Shown one piece after another: positions 54,401-62,286 of a stretch of DNA of 64,000 bases. This DNA comes from Symbiodinium natans (taxonomy: Eukaryota; Sar; Dinophyceae; Suessiales; Symbiodiniaceae), in contig CAJNDS010002538.1 in NCBI GenBank assembly GCA_905221605.1, forward strand, positions 311,232 through 375,231, read 5' to 3'. How positions within the stretch are numbered: position 1 is the stretch's first letter; every line of letters starts with the position of its first letter. The position numbers and the translations under genes were made by a program. Under the pieces are notes generated by a model. That model had not been told where the DNA came from and did no database searches. It saw only the letters and a list, made by a program, of their open reading frames with translations.

Positions 54401-54765
54401 TTGGGCAAAGGGAACTCTTTGCGCTCTTCTTAACCCCATACTTTGCTGAGAATTATACCAGTAAAGCCTTTGCTTCAGATTGCAACTCGAACGAAGCCTG
54501 GCTTAGCGAGGTCTTGCGCGACTTCTCTTGCTTTGCTAAGCTTGCTCTACCGTGTCGACAGGCTGTGTATATTGGTATTGATGCACGAGGCGCACATTAC
54601 ACCACATATAAGCAAGGTACGGTGCATCAACAGACTGTCACCCACAACAACATCCCCTCCACAATTCCCACCCAAGAAAAGGCACTGCGCATTTATGTCT
54701 ACGATCGGCAACCTGCTGTCTACCATTGCTTCTATGGGGTCCATCGGGACCCTTTGCCCCTATGA
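48469..54765 (+). CDS. Retroelement ORF1 with DNMT3-like DNA (cytosine-5) methyltransferase domain
   Basis: 2098 aa from ATG 48469 to TGA 54763-54765. Residues about 1265-1480 hold a C5-methyltransferase: motif I SLFDGCGISRAV (F1274-G1278) binds S-adenosylmethionine; motif IV AGSPCQDLTVAG has the catalytic Cys1371; motif VI FLENAGS has Glu1420; motif VIII is ERKRKFFTRYG. The motif IV and VIII shapes (SPCxDL, RxRxF) are closest to DNMT3. No PWWP or bromo-adjacent domain is seen. Residues 1-1100 are unassigned; around 980-1020 a segment HYLVLHHAKEQAGDSILLYD has the H...D spacing of Ulp1-type proteases, but no clear Gln/Cys pair follows. Residues 1150-1250 are Ser/Gln/Lys-rich and probably disordered. 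The C-terminus contains IGIDARGAHYTTYK. It presumably methylates DNA at or near new copies, or acts with the RT complex; that is inference. Its stop overlaps the ORF2 start. Confidence 0.85.
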   Translation: MSQDRISNIDGSAFQCLANFMVGHLTEYDALFARTPSTHLLEYLRDGCIVSTQTMQELRQVQGSELQSILLVNPSKSFLHNLRKGLTQQTSITIVSNLHSSLSISDIPCVLFRSYDEDFLRQIHSLTVIGAIEVQGKRELVYLVTYIPSSYPVHHTCYYIAITPSMKQEAGNTEVIIAGTVGTFDEEVKHLSRDFGLAHIRKPQQPIVALTDQENRCVVCLRAPKISISQLQALMLKVEEMYDKVLKQTEGKSQIELQVWYRFAPLEGMPGNSVNFVDLPYAINSARTKDEAFQVHCILNQHRLMNAFHTAPGKYLRIFADPYQLQKAILGLRQKQLTIPDSLALHAARFHICNVKNSQEIFAWKVTQPFNSTEVSLQITFHNCTGDMQDIIQDLEYIKIPVQYRGIVHVLAGTDVVIPAVHVTATVAAADALTQCQYFDLPCGRTEVQLLQEVVDAPRWSNKPINHISENPREHFLNCHSGSDKIGQGRLIHVRARDEYHPLSKQRIASTIWHKDDLETHFLIIDRQAPYVVMTGKCEDVPELVKLQSVQTFLSQNEAFQGWRLPENLPKASQEDEDFTAELGSIQYLLVRITGKTELEIPLVLKNGQHLACHPGSSASNNVLVSLHQGALLFLPRCHSCDIIKLIGINTSVIYAFDIHTDDRLKATAAKKPNKARCANHQDGKSSKVAMEQSDTAQCPTLLHGKPPAVKGDDTAANMLPENPASAQLSQEGGTGKRNIESSKEKVEIARRRNTVLRFQAEVPANVQEEVQRRIAGLYCPVAAAYRVISCAQWNKEQCQHYAPFPKQAALVLAAVGYNIREAARAKLAHILGLTYLQLASATPLELQSFTEVYSKAIWAIPAKEQYTMLVQIHCKCSMCQQPQPILALPLHSEQDSSDQISILADLGQLADLAIACMQQNLSPRNDTCKLAIQRLPSFFCLLTQKTQKSSFAQVCKSEADIQSFLGSTVSVMQQAYIVVALVLHDPSAKHYLVLHHAKEQAGDSILLYDSIYGVRKENLWAQLIKAEHYIEAIFIRSVCANQLYPATALINSFNEIIRHHADPSENAEQHISSETLTIEQAKITKVASWDSPVPSATYMTITSEDDFGLPNPSCAHLLPQAEECKSGTEFTLAQKGKLDEESEHQASVSLQPDPSTALATQLDSASLPEVHSIATDSDEEQRPQQHEVQTALNSEKNGSDRGSQPLKAKPDLSSDSQMRRVKKSLDKLNNAKPVSKRKDGKIGSRNNQINAVSSEDCIQVALGVERYIILSLFDGCGISRAVTVECLKQQPVAAVSAESDSVLRALICHKYDYDKSQRWALDSHRVPSIAIDDVWTLLKEDYRLLRECLSFLGRIHPQKTAIIIPAGSPCQDLTVAGSSSGGLGLLGDRSQHMLVLYAILLAFQSIEPSILQCVHIFLENAGSMKPIHQGFIQQIFGIRDCCCHHIAGATFGHVERKRKFFTRYGQIGTFSNRPTPWFQGWRPVAEHMCGIKPPGEKLKPWLRPKRFDRERGLRLAAYFYHPSALLYHVPSFGGAEAFQRQFSQAANTSNGVPNLQWEKFVPDGPIGLRFVTDVQKLSLQADVPSLAAMDRFAEANYELLRAENAFLIGDSGIPPFRVAHYKEMLRDAELDIWLADVEEHINDMCIASIVGNCFYPGALKAAIKHASLRELLNENPDSHWKPLPLSQFLQYWPSYGQQVLAATTAVKLQDKFSHKFHAPFPCDELNAVGWLKQGLIVNKPVVLEYTPGQGKFQGIRESASGIPRGISFVTETRFHQTQDLLQEKGIPSAIQRVLQIVDPQLQLLCGSRRNVMANLCRETVANLGAKFALHFLDFPAQGWCLISFLKALHLEFVAYRDEFIPQFLLVKGQQNTLYVHLKDASAGKKSPPVDFFLYVEQDDQCALAMLNASQARDTVHALTQASIIEVVDIERRGASPGTFLHKVIEENSQLPTPCLIFEGNEAALHLHGHTILCSPYLGQRELFALFLTPYFAENYTSKAFASDCNSNEAWLSEVLRDFSCFAKLALPCRQAVYIGIDARGAHYTTYKQGTVHQQTVTHNNIPSTIPTQEKALRIYVYDRQPAVYHCFYGVHRDPLPL
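54762..54765 (+). promoter_or_regulatory. ATGA stop-start overlap between ORF1 and ORF2
   Basis: The TGA ending ORF1 (54763-54765) overlaps the first ATG of ORF2 (54762-54764). ORF2 is in the -1 frame. Such overlaps support termination-reinitiation in some non-LTR elements and viruses; spliced-leader trans-splicing is another way a dinoflagellate could express ORF2. Confidence 0.6.
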
Positions 54766-57700
54766 CGACGATTCGTGACGTGGTGATCAAGGCAAGGTCT
54801 ACGACCTTCCTTGATCACCTCAATGCCTATGTTGCTTGTCGTAGACATCGCGCACGTGTCAGATCCCTCAACAGCATTCTCCTTGCCTACAACCTGCCAC
54901 TCACCTATCCCACAACACGTGAGCTGAAGCTTGCTCTCATGGCCAATGACAGCCGACCTTTTAACCTAATCGCTGCTATCAATCTTCAGCTCCCGACAGA
55001 AGAGCTTGAACTTGCACTGAATCTCATAGCTGACAGGCTTGTTCCTTACTTCGACACGATCCCAAAGGAGCCGTGCAAGCTGCAGGCTGTCGTTAGTTGG
55101 AACGTTACCTCGCTGTGTACCTTCGACACTATTGGCCTTGCCAAGCTTCGTACCATTGGTGCGTTGGCTCACCAAACGCCCGTGCTTTTGCAGGAAACCA
55201 AATGGAATGCTGCCTGTTTACACCGATTCAGACAGGCAACAGCCAGAATAAATACGATTGCCTCTCTCGCTATTTGGAAGGAATCTGGACACTCTGGAGG
55301 AGTTGCTGTCTGTTTGCCACAGGACTATAAAGTCGTAGAAACTGTTGACCTTGTGCCTGGTTTTGCCCTTGCCGTGCTGGTCAGATTTCGGTCTGTCTGC
55401 TACTGGCTCCTGTCGGTTTATTGGCACCCTGATCAATGGGGGAAGCTTTTCCCTGCACTTAGTGCTTTTGTCAAGGATGCAACTCATGTGGTTGTCCTTG
55501 GGGGGGACTTCAATGCTGTTAATCAGCAGAAGGAGGGTGAGTATGCACATCTCCTTGCTCAAGGCGACATGATTGAATGCAAGTCTGACAGGCCAACTTT
55601 CGAGCAAGGCTCTACCTGCAGTCACCTTGACCATTACCTTATTTCCAGTTCGCTGTACTTGTCCGCCAAGATCTGTTCTGTCTCTTGGAAGCACAAAAAA
55701 GTAACTGGAGGACATCACTTGGTAAAGATTCGGTTTCGGCCGAAGCATAAGCTTGACAAAGATGTCCCGGCGATACCTGTTCGGACAGTTCCTGCTGCGG
55801 CTTTTTCTGTTCCACCTGCGACTACTGACTTGCCTGGCATCGAGGCTGCGGAGACTAGCCCTTCGCACCTTCTTCTTCGTAAACTAATTCATTGCACTAA
55901 AGCCCGCTTGATTGAAGAGCAGAACAAAGGTCAAAAACTCTGCCCTTCTGACGCGCTCGTTGCACAAAAAGCCACATGTTTCTTGTGGCGTGCAAACCTA
56001 CGTGCCCAAGCTGGAAACTCAATTGCTGCATTAATTAGGAAGTTGGTACGCCTTTTGAACAGGAGCACTGGTGCGACTGTCGGTGTCAACGCAAGCACCG
56101 TCACACCTTTAGCCAGGCATATCACCATACCCCCTTTCACGCCGTCAGGTAATGGTTCAGCCGAGCTCCCGAGACATTGGCTTCAAGAAGCGCTTAATCG
56201 GCTACACCTTGGTGCAGAGCTGAAAACTGCCCCCTCACCAAGTCTTCGTTCCCTGGTTGCTCAAAGAGATTTGCAGGTTGATAAGTCTAAAATTAAGTGG
56301 CAGGCCTTCAGGAAGATCTGCCCTCGAATCATCGATTCGCAACAGGTCAGAAGCGAAAATGGCCAGCTGATCACATCTATGAGTCAGTTTGATGCTGCAC
56401 TAAGGGCAACTAGAGCCTTTTGGCACCACTTCCCTTGTCAATACGATAACCAGTGGGACAAACTCCTACAGCCATATGCGCAAAGGGCCCCCTTCGTGCC
56501 GGCTGACTTACCAGATGAAAGCATCATCTTCAAGGCCATTATTACCACCAAGGATTCTTCCCCGGGTCCCGATGGTGTGCCCTATGCCTTCTATAGGCAA
56601 AATCCGAGTTATTTTGCCAACTTACTTGGGGATCATATGTGGGAGATGTGCTTGTCTCAAGCTGATCATCCGCTTCAGGCCTTAGTCTTCATTCCCAAGG
56701 CAGACAAGGGTGCGTACGCGGACAACTACAGGCCACTAGACATGCCCGATACTTGTGATCGAATCATTGACTCCGCAATCTACGCTGTCCTTGCTGAGTC
56801 TTTCAAAGACTCGCTACATCCTGCCCAGGCTCTTCTTAATCACTTCAAAGAACCACAGGCAAATTATGCCCAAATGCAACACTACTTGGAGCTCAAAGAT
56901 GCCCAGTACACAGTCATGCTTTCCGACTTTGCCAAGGCCTTTGAACGGGTGAATCCCTGGTGGGTACTACAGTGCTTAGCGGCAAGAGCTGCCCCTGCCT
57001 GGATCAAAGCTTACGTCATCCACCTTATGTTTGGGAGGCGCACCCAGCATAAAGTGCAAGGTTTCTTGCTCGAGCCTATCTCCATCCACCAAGGCCTTGC
57101 TATGGGAAGGGCGACTTCTGTTGTCCTTTTCTGTCTCGCCTTAGATCCCTTGATTTGGGCGCTGCACGACATTTCTTCCTTCATAAGACTAACGGCTTAC
57201 ATGGACGATAACAGCGCTGCCTCCAAAGGCCTGCATTGGGTGGAAAAGGCACAAAGAACTTTCGAACCAGCGCACAGCGCGGGGTTACAAGTTCTCCGTC
57301 ACCAATGCTTCCAAGCAGGGTTTATTTCTTTACAGGTTCTCCCTGGGGATGTCAGAGCATGCATAGCCCAATTTGGTGTCGCTTGGATTGAGTCCAAACA
57401 GCTTCCACCGAGCAATACTCTCACCATTGGAGGTCCCTCATTGCATCAAGCCTTGTGCTTACTGCTTCAACAGAACATCTACAGCCTCGACCAAGCAATG
57501 AGGATGTCCTTGACTAGGCTTGACGTGCGACACGGACTGCTCTTAGTAAGCGGAAGCAAATGCTACGTCCTGTCTAGCGATATGCTGCTTTGCATGTGCA
57601 CACAACAGCAAAATTTCCAGGCTTTGTTGGCTTGCATTATTGCATCGCCTTGCAAATGCAAATGCAAAACTTCTATTCTTACCAACAAGCCCTTCAAAAC

Positions 57701-60700
57701 TGCTGATATCCTTCTCCTCGACATGACGCCTTGGGGGTCTAAGATTATTGCTGAGACTGCAACAATGTTGGGCTTTATCCTGCGTGGCCGCATGTCAAAA
57801 TATGAATGGGAGCAAGCAACGTCTATTGATGAAATCCATTGGGTTGGACAAAGGAAAATGTCAGATGTTTCCTTGCGCATGCTGATCCTTGATAAGGCCT
57901 TGTGCAATATGTTGAGAAGGAATAAACAAGCTCTTTCCCTTACTGCATCAATGCCTGCCAGGATTCAATTCCATACGGCCTTCATTGCCTCTTGCCCTCT
58001 TTTCTGCAATTCCTTGTACGCCTTCACCAAAAGGCATATGCTCAAAGCACTAGCTATTGCCAGCTCAACTATTTTGAGGCGTCCCTGGATTCAGGCCAAA
58101 CATATGGCGGGCGTTTTTGATTTTATCAAAGCGCCTAGGGCAATGGATCCTGAGATAGGCGCCATATTATCTAAAGTTGGCCTACTGCTGCGCTGGAGAG
58201 GCAAATGGGCTTTAAACGTTATCCTGCATGACCTTGAAAATGCGCATGCGGCCAACCTTCCCTTCTACCATTCGTTGCTTGTGCAAGCCAGGCAAGCCAT
58301 TCAGAAATCAGTCTCCTTAGGAGACTCACCAATCATTGAGCAGTTCAAAAGCAAGTGCCATGATGCCCTATCTGCTGCGCTGCCTCGAGTGAGCCCTCAC
58401 TCAGGCGGTCGCAAGCTCAAGCAGGCGCAAATTGCGCTTAGAGCAGTGTTGCGCAATGCTGCTTGTGTTCAGGCGCAAGGATATCTTCGACAAAAAGTTG
58501 CGAACCATGCACATGAGAGACAGCTATGTGCCATTTTGCTTGCGCTAAACCTCCCGCCAAAGAACGTGGCTTCGGATGTCACTCGTTGCTACGCACTTAG
58601 ATGGGCCATTGTTGAAGAAGCCGATGCATATTTTGTGTACAGGCAATATGCCTCTAGGGACGAGCAATGTAGAGTCTGCCTACGCAAACAAACAGGGAAA
58701 GAGCTCTGGTATGACAATGGGTTCGGCAGCATGCCAGTCTGCAAACTCTGTCATCTCAACCAAAGCTGCCCTGATGACCTTGCCCATGCCATCAGCTGCA
58801 TGCTGCCTTGCTGTGATGTTAACCAAGCACCACTCCTGCAATGTGCGGCAATGCCTGGTGCTCCGGCTAGAACTATTACTTACAGAGCAGCTATACCCAA
58901 TGAGCACCAGTGTACTTTCATCCAAAGCCACTGCCTGCTCTGTGGGCTGGGAGCAAACACAACAGAGCATTGGCTTACGGCTTGTGTGGTCACCAAAGCC
59001 TCCCTCTTTATTGTCCTAGTCACATTGGGATATGCTGGCACTGCCTCGTTTGACTCCCTGTGTCACACTGCCCTTCCTAAGATCAATGTTGAGGGAGGGA
59101 TTGACAAGAAATTCTGTGCCGTCCTATTAGCATGGATTGCGACCATAAGAAGATATACTATGGAACAGCAATGCACCTGGCACCCTGGATGGTGTGAGAC
59201 ACCGCAACGGGCAAAACACATCAGTAACATACCCAAGCTCGCGTCACGTCTTTGGAATACCATCCCGAGGATGTTACTTCCCAAAGCATTACCGGCATGG
59301 TGGGTTGACACGGAACGCTGCAAGCCCTGTTGCAACGACGGAGGACTCCATATTGAGGTCAAGCATCCCCTTTCTGCCTTAATTAAAGCAAGCGCCCAAG
59401 GTGTTACCGTCTCCCCCAGGAATGCTAATATAGGGGATGTCTTAGCAACATTAGATGCACAGCATTACTTGCTTGCACCTATGTATCAACAGACCCTTGG
59501 CGTCCCTAATGTTGCTCTATGGCCTAAAATGTGTCATTGCGGCAATCTGCACCTTAAAGTTACGGCATTAAGGCCAATCCCTGCAGGTACTCCACTTATT
59601 GTTGAGTTAAAACCTGTCAAAGATACCCACCTTGTTGCTCAATTTGACGGCAGCTGCCACGTGCAAGAAGGTATCGGTGGTGCGGGTGGTATCGTATGGT
59701 CGCCCGGACCAGTCCCGGTAATTCTTGAAACGATTGCCATCCCACTCCAGCCTTGTCCAGATTCTATGTTTGCGGAAATATGCGCCGCTGACGCAACGTT
59801 AGACAAGGCATTATCTCTAGCTGCTAGCAATCAAATTAGGGAGGTTATCCTTCAGGGCGACTGCATCAACATTGTAAAGCACTTTGCTGGTGCCTTGAGA
59901 CTACATAGGGAAGACCTAGTGCGAAAACTGGACAACATGTGGCAAAAGTTAACGCACACACCCATTACAGTGCATTGGTCATACGTCCCTCGCGTCGGCA
60001 ACAAAGTCGCTGATCACCTGGCAGGAATCGCTGCTAACAGTCTCCGCTACGAAGCACCCCTTCATGAAGATGTCTTCTTTGACTCGGGTGAGGGTCAGCC
60101 TCATATGCAAATAAACACTGAGTGCTTTCCGCCTATTCTGTTGCCTTCCAAGCAATGGCACCTGCAAGCTATACAGGATTTGCATTCCGGAGCTGAAACT
60201 ATTTCTCTTGAGGCCCCCCCACTTTGGAATCCGGAACTGCTTTTGCGGTTTTGCCTCTACAATCGGATCAAGCCTCCCCCCGAGCTTGATACAACGTGGC
60301 CAGGGCTGGTCCAGTATCGAAGGCCATCTTTGCACCCACAGGGTAGATATTATGCCATACGGCACTGGCAAACGAGTAAAAGGCTAACACGTTTCTTGGC
60401 CATCGGACCGAACGCAATTGAAATCGACATGAAAGGTGCGCATTATACGCTTTTGCGCCTCCTTACATGTCACAGCCCTACTCACCCACCCCTCCCAACG
60501 TTGCTTGAAGCCAGGGAGCTATTTAGTAGTCACCTTGCACGCGCGCCCAAAGCACAAACAGTACAAACCAAGCACTTGTTGCAAAGAGCAGTTGGAATGG
60601 ACAGCAATGCTTTCCTTCGGCATGTTTATGAAGGTAGTATTGCTGCTTATGCCATCCCCCCTGCCTTGGCAAGTTTTCTTGCACATTTGGTGCAGGCTAA

Positions 60701-61265
60701 AGCTACCCTCCAGGTTATGATCCAGCAAGGAATCCCTTTTTACCAACCGGATGCAAGGGTCAACAACAGGAATTGGGCAACTTTTGCACTTGAAGCTGCG
60801 GAAAGCTTCGTAATGCGAAAAGGGCTCGCTGCAATGCTCCCGTACTGCGCAGGCACAGTGCTTTGGGTACATGACGGGGTGTACGTCAAAAATAGAAACG
60901 CAGTTTCGCCCTTCATCGAAGGGGCTACTGAAGCGTTGGTTCAGCTCATCCAGGTGGGGCAGCACTGTCATCCACAGGTCACACCTAACCAGGAATTTGC
61001 TAACCTACAAGATGTCTTTGCTATTACCACCACGAAGAGTGAATTTAATGCGGCAGTTGATGCGTTAAACGCTGCGGGTATCGCGTGTCATAGCCCTGCT
61101 CTCCCAAAGCACCCAAAGGCAACCACCAACAGGGTGTCCAAGCGCCTTATCCTGGAAGTTCAGGATATACTAGAGGTCGAGAGGCAAAGAGACGATAAAA
61201 GGAGACGCGTTGATGTTACAGCTGTTCCGCGTAGGGGATTGTGGGTAACACCCCCCTCGTTGTGA
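54762..61265 (+). CDS. Retroelement ORF2: endonuclease, reverse transcriptase, zinc-finger-like, RNase H and unassigned C-terminal domain
   Basis: 2167 aa from ATG 54762 (the frame is also open to a TTG at 54726). Order: AP-type endonuclease (W113-N114, Q144-E145-T146, GGDFN at 247-251, D290-H291); reverse transcriptase from about 640 to 900 (FIPKADKG, SDFAKAFERV with D722, QGLAMGRATS, catalytic YMDD at 813-816); two Cys/His clusters (CRVCLRKQ...CKLCH and CLLCG...EHWLTAC, about 1305-1410); RNase H with D1629, E1672, D1700 and D1751; then about 400 residues of unknown type with IEIDMKGAHYTLL (D1889) and VLWVHDGVYV (H2037-D2038), which recall polymerase motifs A and C of family A polymerases. 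It nicks target DNA and copies the element RNA by target-primed reverse transcription. At about 2170 aa it is much longer than usual for LINE ORF2 proteins (about 1000-1300). All key residues are intact. Confidence 0.9.
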   Translation: MTTIRDVVIKARSTTFLDHLNAYVACRRHRARVRSLNSILLAYNLPLTYPTTRELKLALMANDSRPFNLIAAINLQLPTEELELALNLIADRLVPYFDTIPKEPCKLQAVVSWNVTSLCTFDTIGLAKLRTIGALAHQTPVLLQETKWNAACLHRFRQATARINTIASLAIWKESGHSGGVAVCLPQDYKVVETVDLVPGFALAVLVRFRSVCYWLLSVYWHPDQWGKLFPALSAFVKDATHVVVLGGDFNAVNQQKEGEYAHLLAQGDMIECKSDRPTFEQGSTCSHLDHYLISSSLYLSAKICSVSWKHKKVTGGHHLVKIRFRPKHKLDKDVPAIPVRTVPAAAFSVPPATTDLPGIEAAETSPSHLLLRKLIHCTKARLIEEQNKGQKLCPSDALVAQKATCFLWRANLRAQAGNSIAALIRKLVRLLNRSTGATVGVNASTVTPLARHITIPPFTPSGNGSAELPRHWLQEALNRLHLGAELKTAPSPSLRSLVAQRDLQVDKSKIKWQAFRKICPRIIDSQQVRSENGQLITSMSQFDAALRATRAFWHHFPCQYDNQWDKLLQPYAQRAPFVPADLPDESIIFKAIITTKDSSPGPDGVPYAFYRQNPSYFANLLGDHMWEMCLSQADHPLQALVFIPKADKGAYADNYRPLDMPDTCDRIIDSAIYAVLAESFKDSLHPAQALLNHFKEPQANYAQMQHYLELKDAQYTVMLSDFAKAFERVNPWWVLQCLAARAAPAWIKAYVIHLMFGRRTQHKVQGFLLEPISIHQGLAMGRATSVVLFCLALDPLIWALHDISSFIRLTAYMDDNSAASKGLHWVEKAQRTFEPAHSAGLQVLRHQCFQAGFISLQVLPGDVRACIAQFGVAWIESKQLPPSNTLTIGGPSLHQALCLLLQQNIYSLDQAMRMSLTRLDVRHGLLLVSGSKCYVLSSDMLLCMCTQQQNFQALLACIIASPCKCKCKTSILTNKPFKTADILLLDMTPWGSKIIAETATMLGFILRGRMSKYEWEQATSIDEIHWVGQRKMSDVSLRMLILDKALCNMLRRNKQALSLTASMPARIQFHTAFIASCPLFCNSLYAFTKRHMLKALAIASSTILRRPWIQAKHMAGVFDFIKAPRAMDPEIGAILSKVGLLLRWRGKWALNVILHDLENAHAANLPFYHSLLVQARQAIQKSVSLGDSPIIEQFKSKCHDALSAALPRVSPHSGGRKLKQAQIALRAVLRNAACVQAQGYLRQKVANHAHERQLCAILLALNLPPKNVASDVTRCYALRWAIVEEADAYFVYRQYASRDEQCRVCLRKQTGKELWYDNGFGSMPVCKLCHLNQSCPDDLAHAISCMLPCCDVNQAPLLQCAAMPGAPARTITYRAAIPNEHQCTFIQSHCLLCGLGANTTEHWLTACVVTKASLFIVLVTLGYAGTASFDSLCHTALPKINVEGGIDKKFCAVLLAWIATIRRYTMEQQCTWHPGWCETPQRAKHISNIPKLASRLWNTIPRMLLPKALPAWWVDTERCKPCCNDGGLHIEVKHPLSALIKASAQGVTVSPRNANIGDVLATLDAQHYLLAPMYQQTLGVPNVALWPKMCHCGNLHLKVTALRPIPAGTPLIVELKPVKDTHLVAQFDGSCHVQEGIGGAGGIVWSPGPVPVILETIAIPLQPCPDSMFAEICAADATLDKALSLAASNQIREVILQGDCINIVKHFAGALRLHREDLVRKLDNMWQKLTHTPITVHWSYVPRVGNKVADHLAGIAANSLRYEAPLHEDVFFDSGEGQPHMQINTECFPPILLPSKQWHLQAIQDLHSGAETISLEAPPLWNPELLLRFCLYNRIKPPPELDTTWPGLVQYRRPSLHPQGRYYAIRHWQTSKRLTRFLAIGPNAIEIDMKGAHYTLLRLLTCHSPTHPPLPTLLEARELFSSHLARAPKAQTVQTKHLLQRAVGMDSNAFLRHVYEGSIAAYAIPPALASFLAHLVQAKATLQVMIQQGIPFYQPDARVNNRNWATFALEAAESFVMRKGLAAMLPYCAGTVLWVHDGVYVKNRNAVSPFIEGATEALVQLIQVGQHCHPQVTPNQEFANLQDVFAITTTKSEFNAAVDALNAAGIACHSPALPKHPKATTNRVSKRLILEVQDILEVERQRDDKRRRVDVTAVPRRGLWVTPPSL

Positions 61266-61357
61266 TGCGTGTAGTCCCCATTTCAACCACCCTCCCTCTT
61301 TCGTGATGGCGGCACCTTTGGCTCAGACCAGTTGTGAACGCCCGGGCACAACCAAAC

Positions 61358-61939
61358 ATGCTGGCCGCCACACGCTGCCTCCTGGCTTGGCGTTACCATG
61401 AAGCCATTGGTAGTCATTCCAGCACAGCTGACTTCGAACTCACAGTCCTCCCTGCTGCAGCGGGAGCGATCCTCGTGGCTCTCTTAGAGGAAAGCAAGTC
61501 GAACGAAGCCCTTTCCCCGTACCATAAGGATCGTTTATATCGAGGCGTCTCCTTTGGTAATCCACTGATCATTCACGAGATTGTCGAAGATCTGGATGAG
61601 GAAAAACTCCTACTTGCATGGACTCTCATTGAAGTCATTGCAAGGCTGGACGCTGCCACTCAACCTCGCGCTACCGTGTCAATGCTATGGAAAATAAGTG
61701 CACCAAATCTCCGTGCCATCTCGTGCGTTGGAGAACGTGCGCTTGCCCAATCACTTTCGGAGCACTTTTCTTTGACCCCCAAGTGGTCTTCACGAGTTGT
61801 CGGGGCTTTAATCGGGCACAAAACTGGATGGGGTAGGGTAGAGGCATTGCTCCAGGTCTTAACGCCAAGAGCAACAGTCATTGCCCGTGAACTGTGTGAG
61901 TGTGAACAATTCCCCTATCACTTCTTTTGGCCGTGGTAG
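61358..61939 (+). CDS. Retroelement ORF3, unrecognised
   Basis: 193 aa from the ATG at 61358 (the frame is open to a GTG at 61334) to TAG 61937-61939. Mostly alpha-helical in appearance, with LPAAAGAILVALLEESKSNE, VEDLDEEKLLLAWTLIEVIA and a C-terminal YHFFWPW. No domain recognised. It lies 92 bp after ORF2; in between are two mini-ORFs linked by TGATG overlaps (ATG 61265, 13 codons; ATG 61306, 31 codons). Same strand and similar base composition as ORF1/2, so it is probably part of the element. Confidence 0.55.
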   Translation: MLAATRCLLAWRYHEAIGSHSSTADFELTVLPAAAGAILVALLEESKSNEALSPYHKDRLYRGVSFGNPLIIHEIVEDLDEEKLLLAWTLIEVIARLDAATQPRATVSMLWKISAPNLRAISCVGERALAQSLSEHFSLTPKWSSRVVGALIGHKTGWGRVEALLQVLTPRATVIARELCECEQFPYHFFWPW

Positions 61940-62286
61940 TCATACCTTGTTTCTTCTCACACAATAGATCCAGAGCCACGTTATTGGCTTTAATGCCCCT
62001 GGCTGGACCCACCTCACTTTGGCCATCTGTTCGCAGACAGTGGAGCTATGTGCCAATGTGTCCACTGAGTGAGGGTGTGGTTGCCCCTTGTACTTTGTGC
62101 TCGGTGGGCTTTATTGCCGCTTATGGTACTCGTACCTTTACGTGCTCCTCTGTTATTTGCTTCGTTGTTTGATCACTGCTAACATTGTGATCACCTACCC
62201 CTCCCCATCCGAATATAGTTGGCACATGCGTGACAGTTATTTTGCTCAAGCGCTCGTTATGGGAGCACTGACCCTTAACCCGCGCA
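61940..62286 (+). other. Spacer between ORF3 and ORF4
   Basis: Only short frames occur here: a hydrophobic Cys/Tyr/Leu-rich stretch at 62088-62324 (LYCRLWYSYLYVLLCYLLRC) has no ATG at its start and overlaps ORF4. No clear signal seen. Confidence 0.4.

Noticed and set aside
61306-61325. Dinoflagellate spliced-leader relic (TTTGGCTCAG) between ORF2 and ORF3
   Set aside because: Only about ten bases match, and a similar match occurs by chance near 26231.
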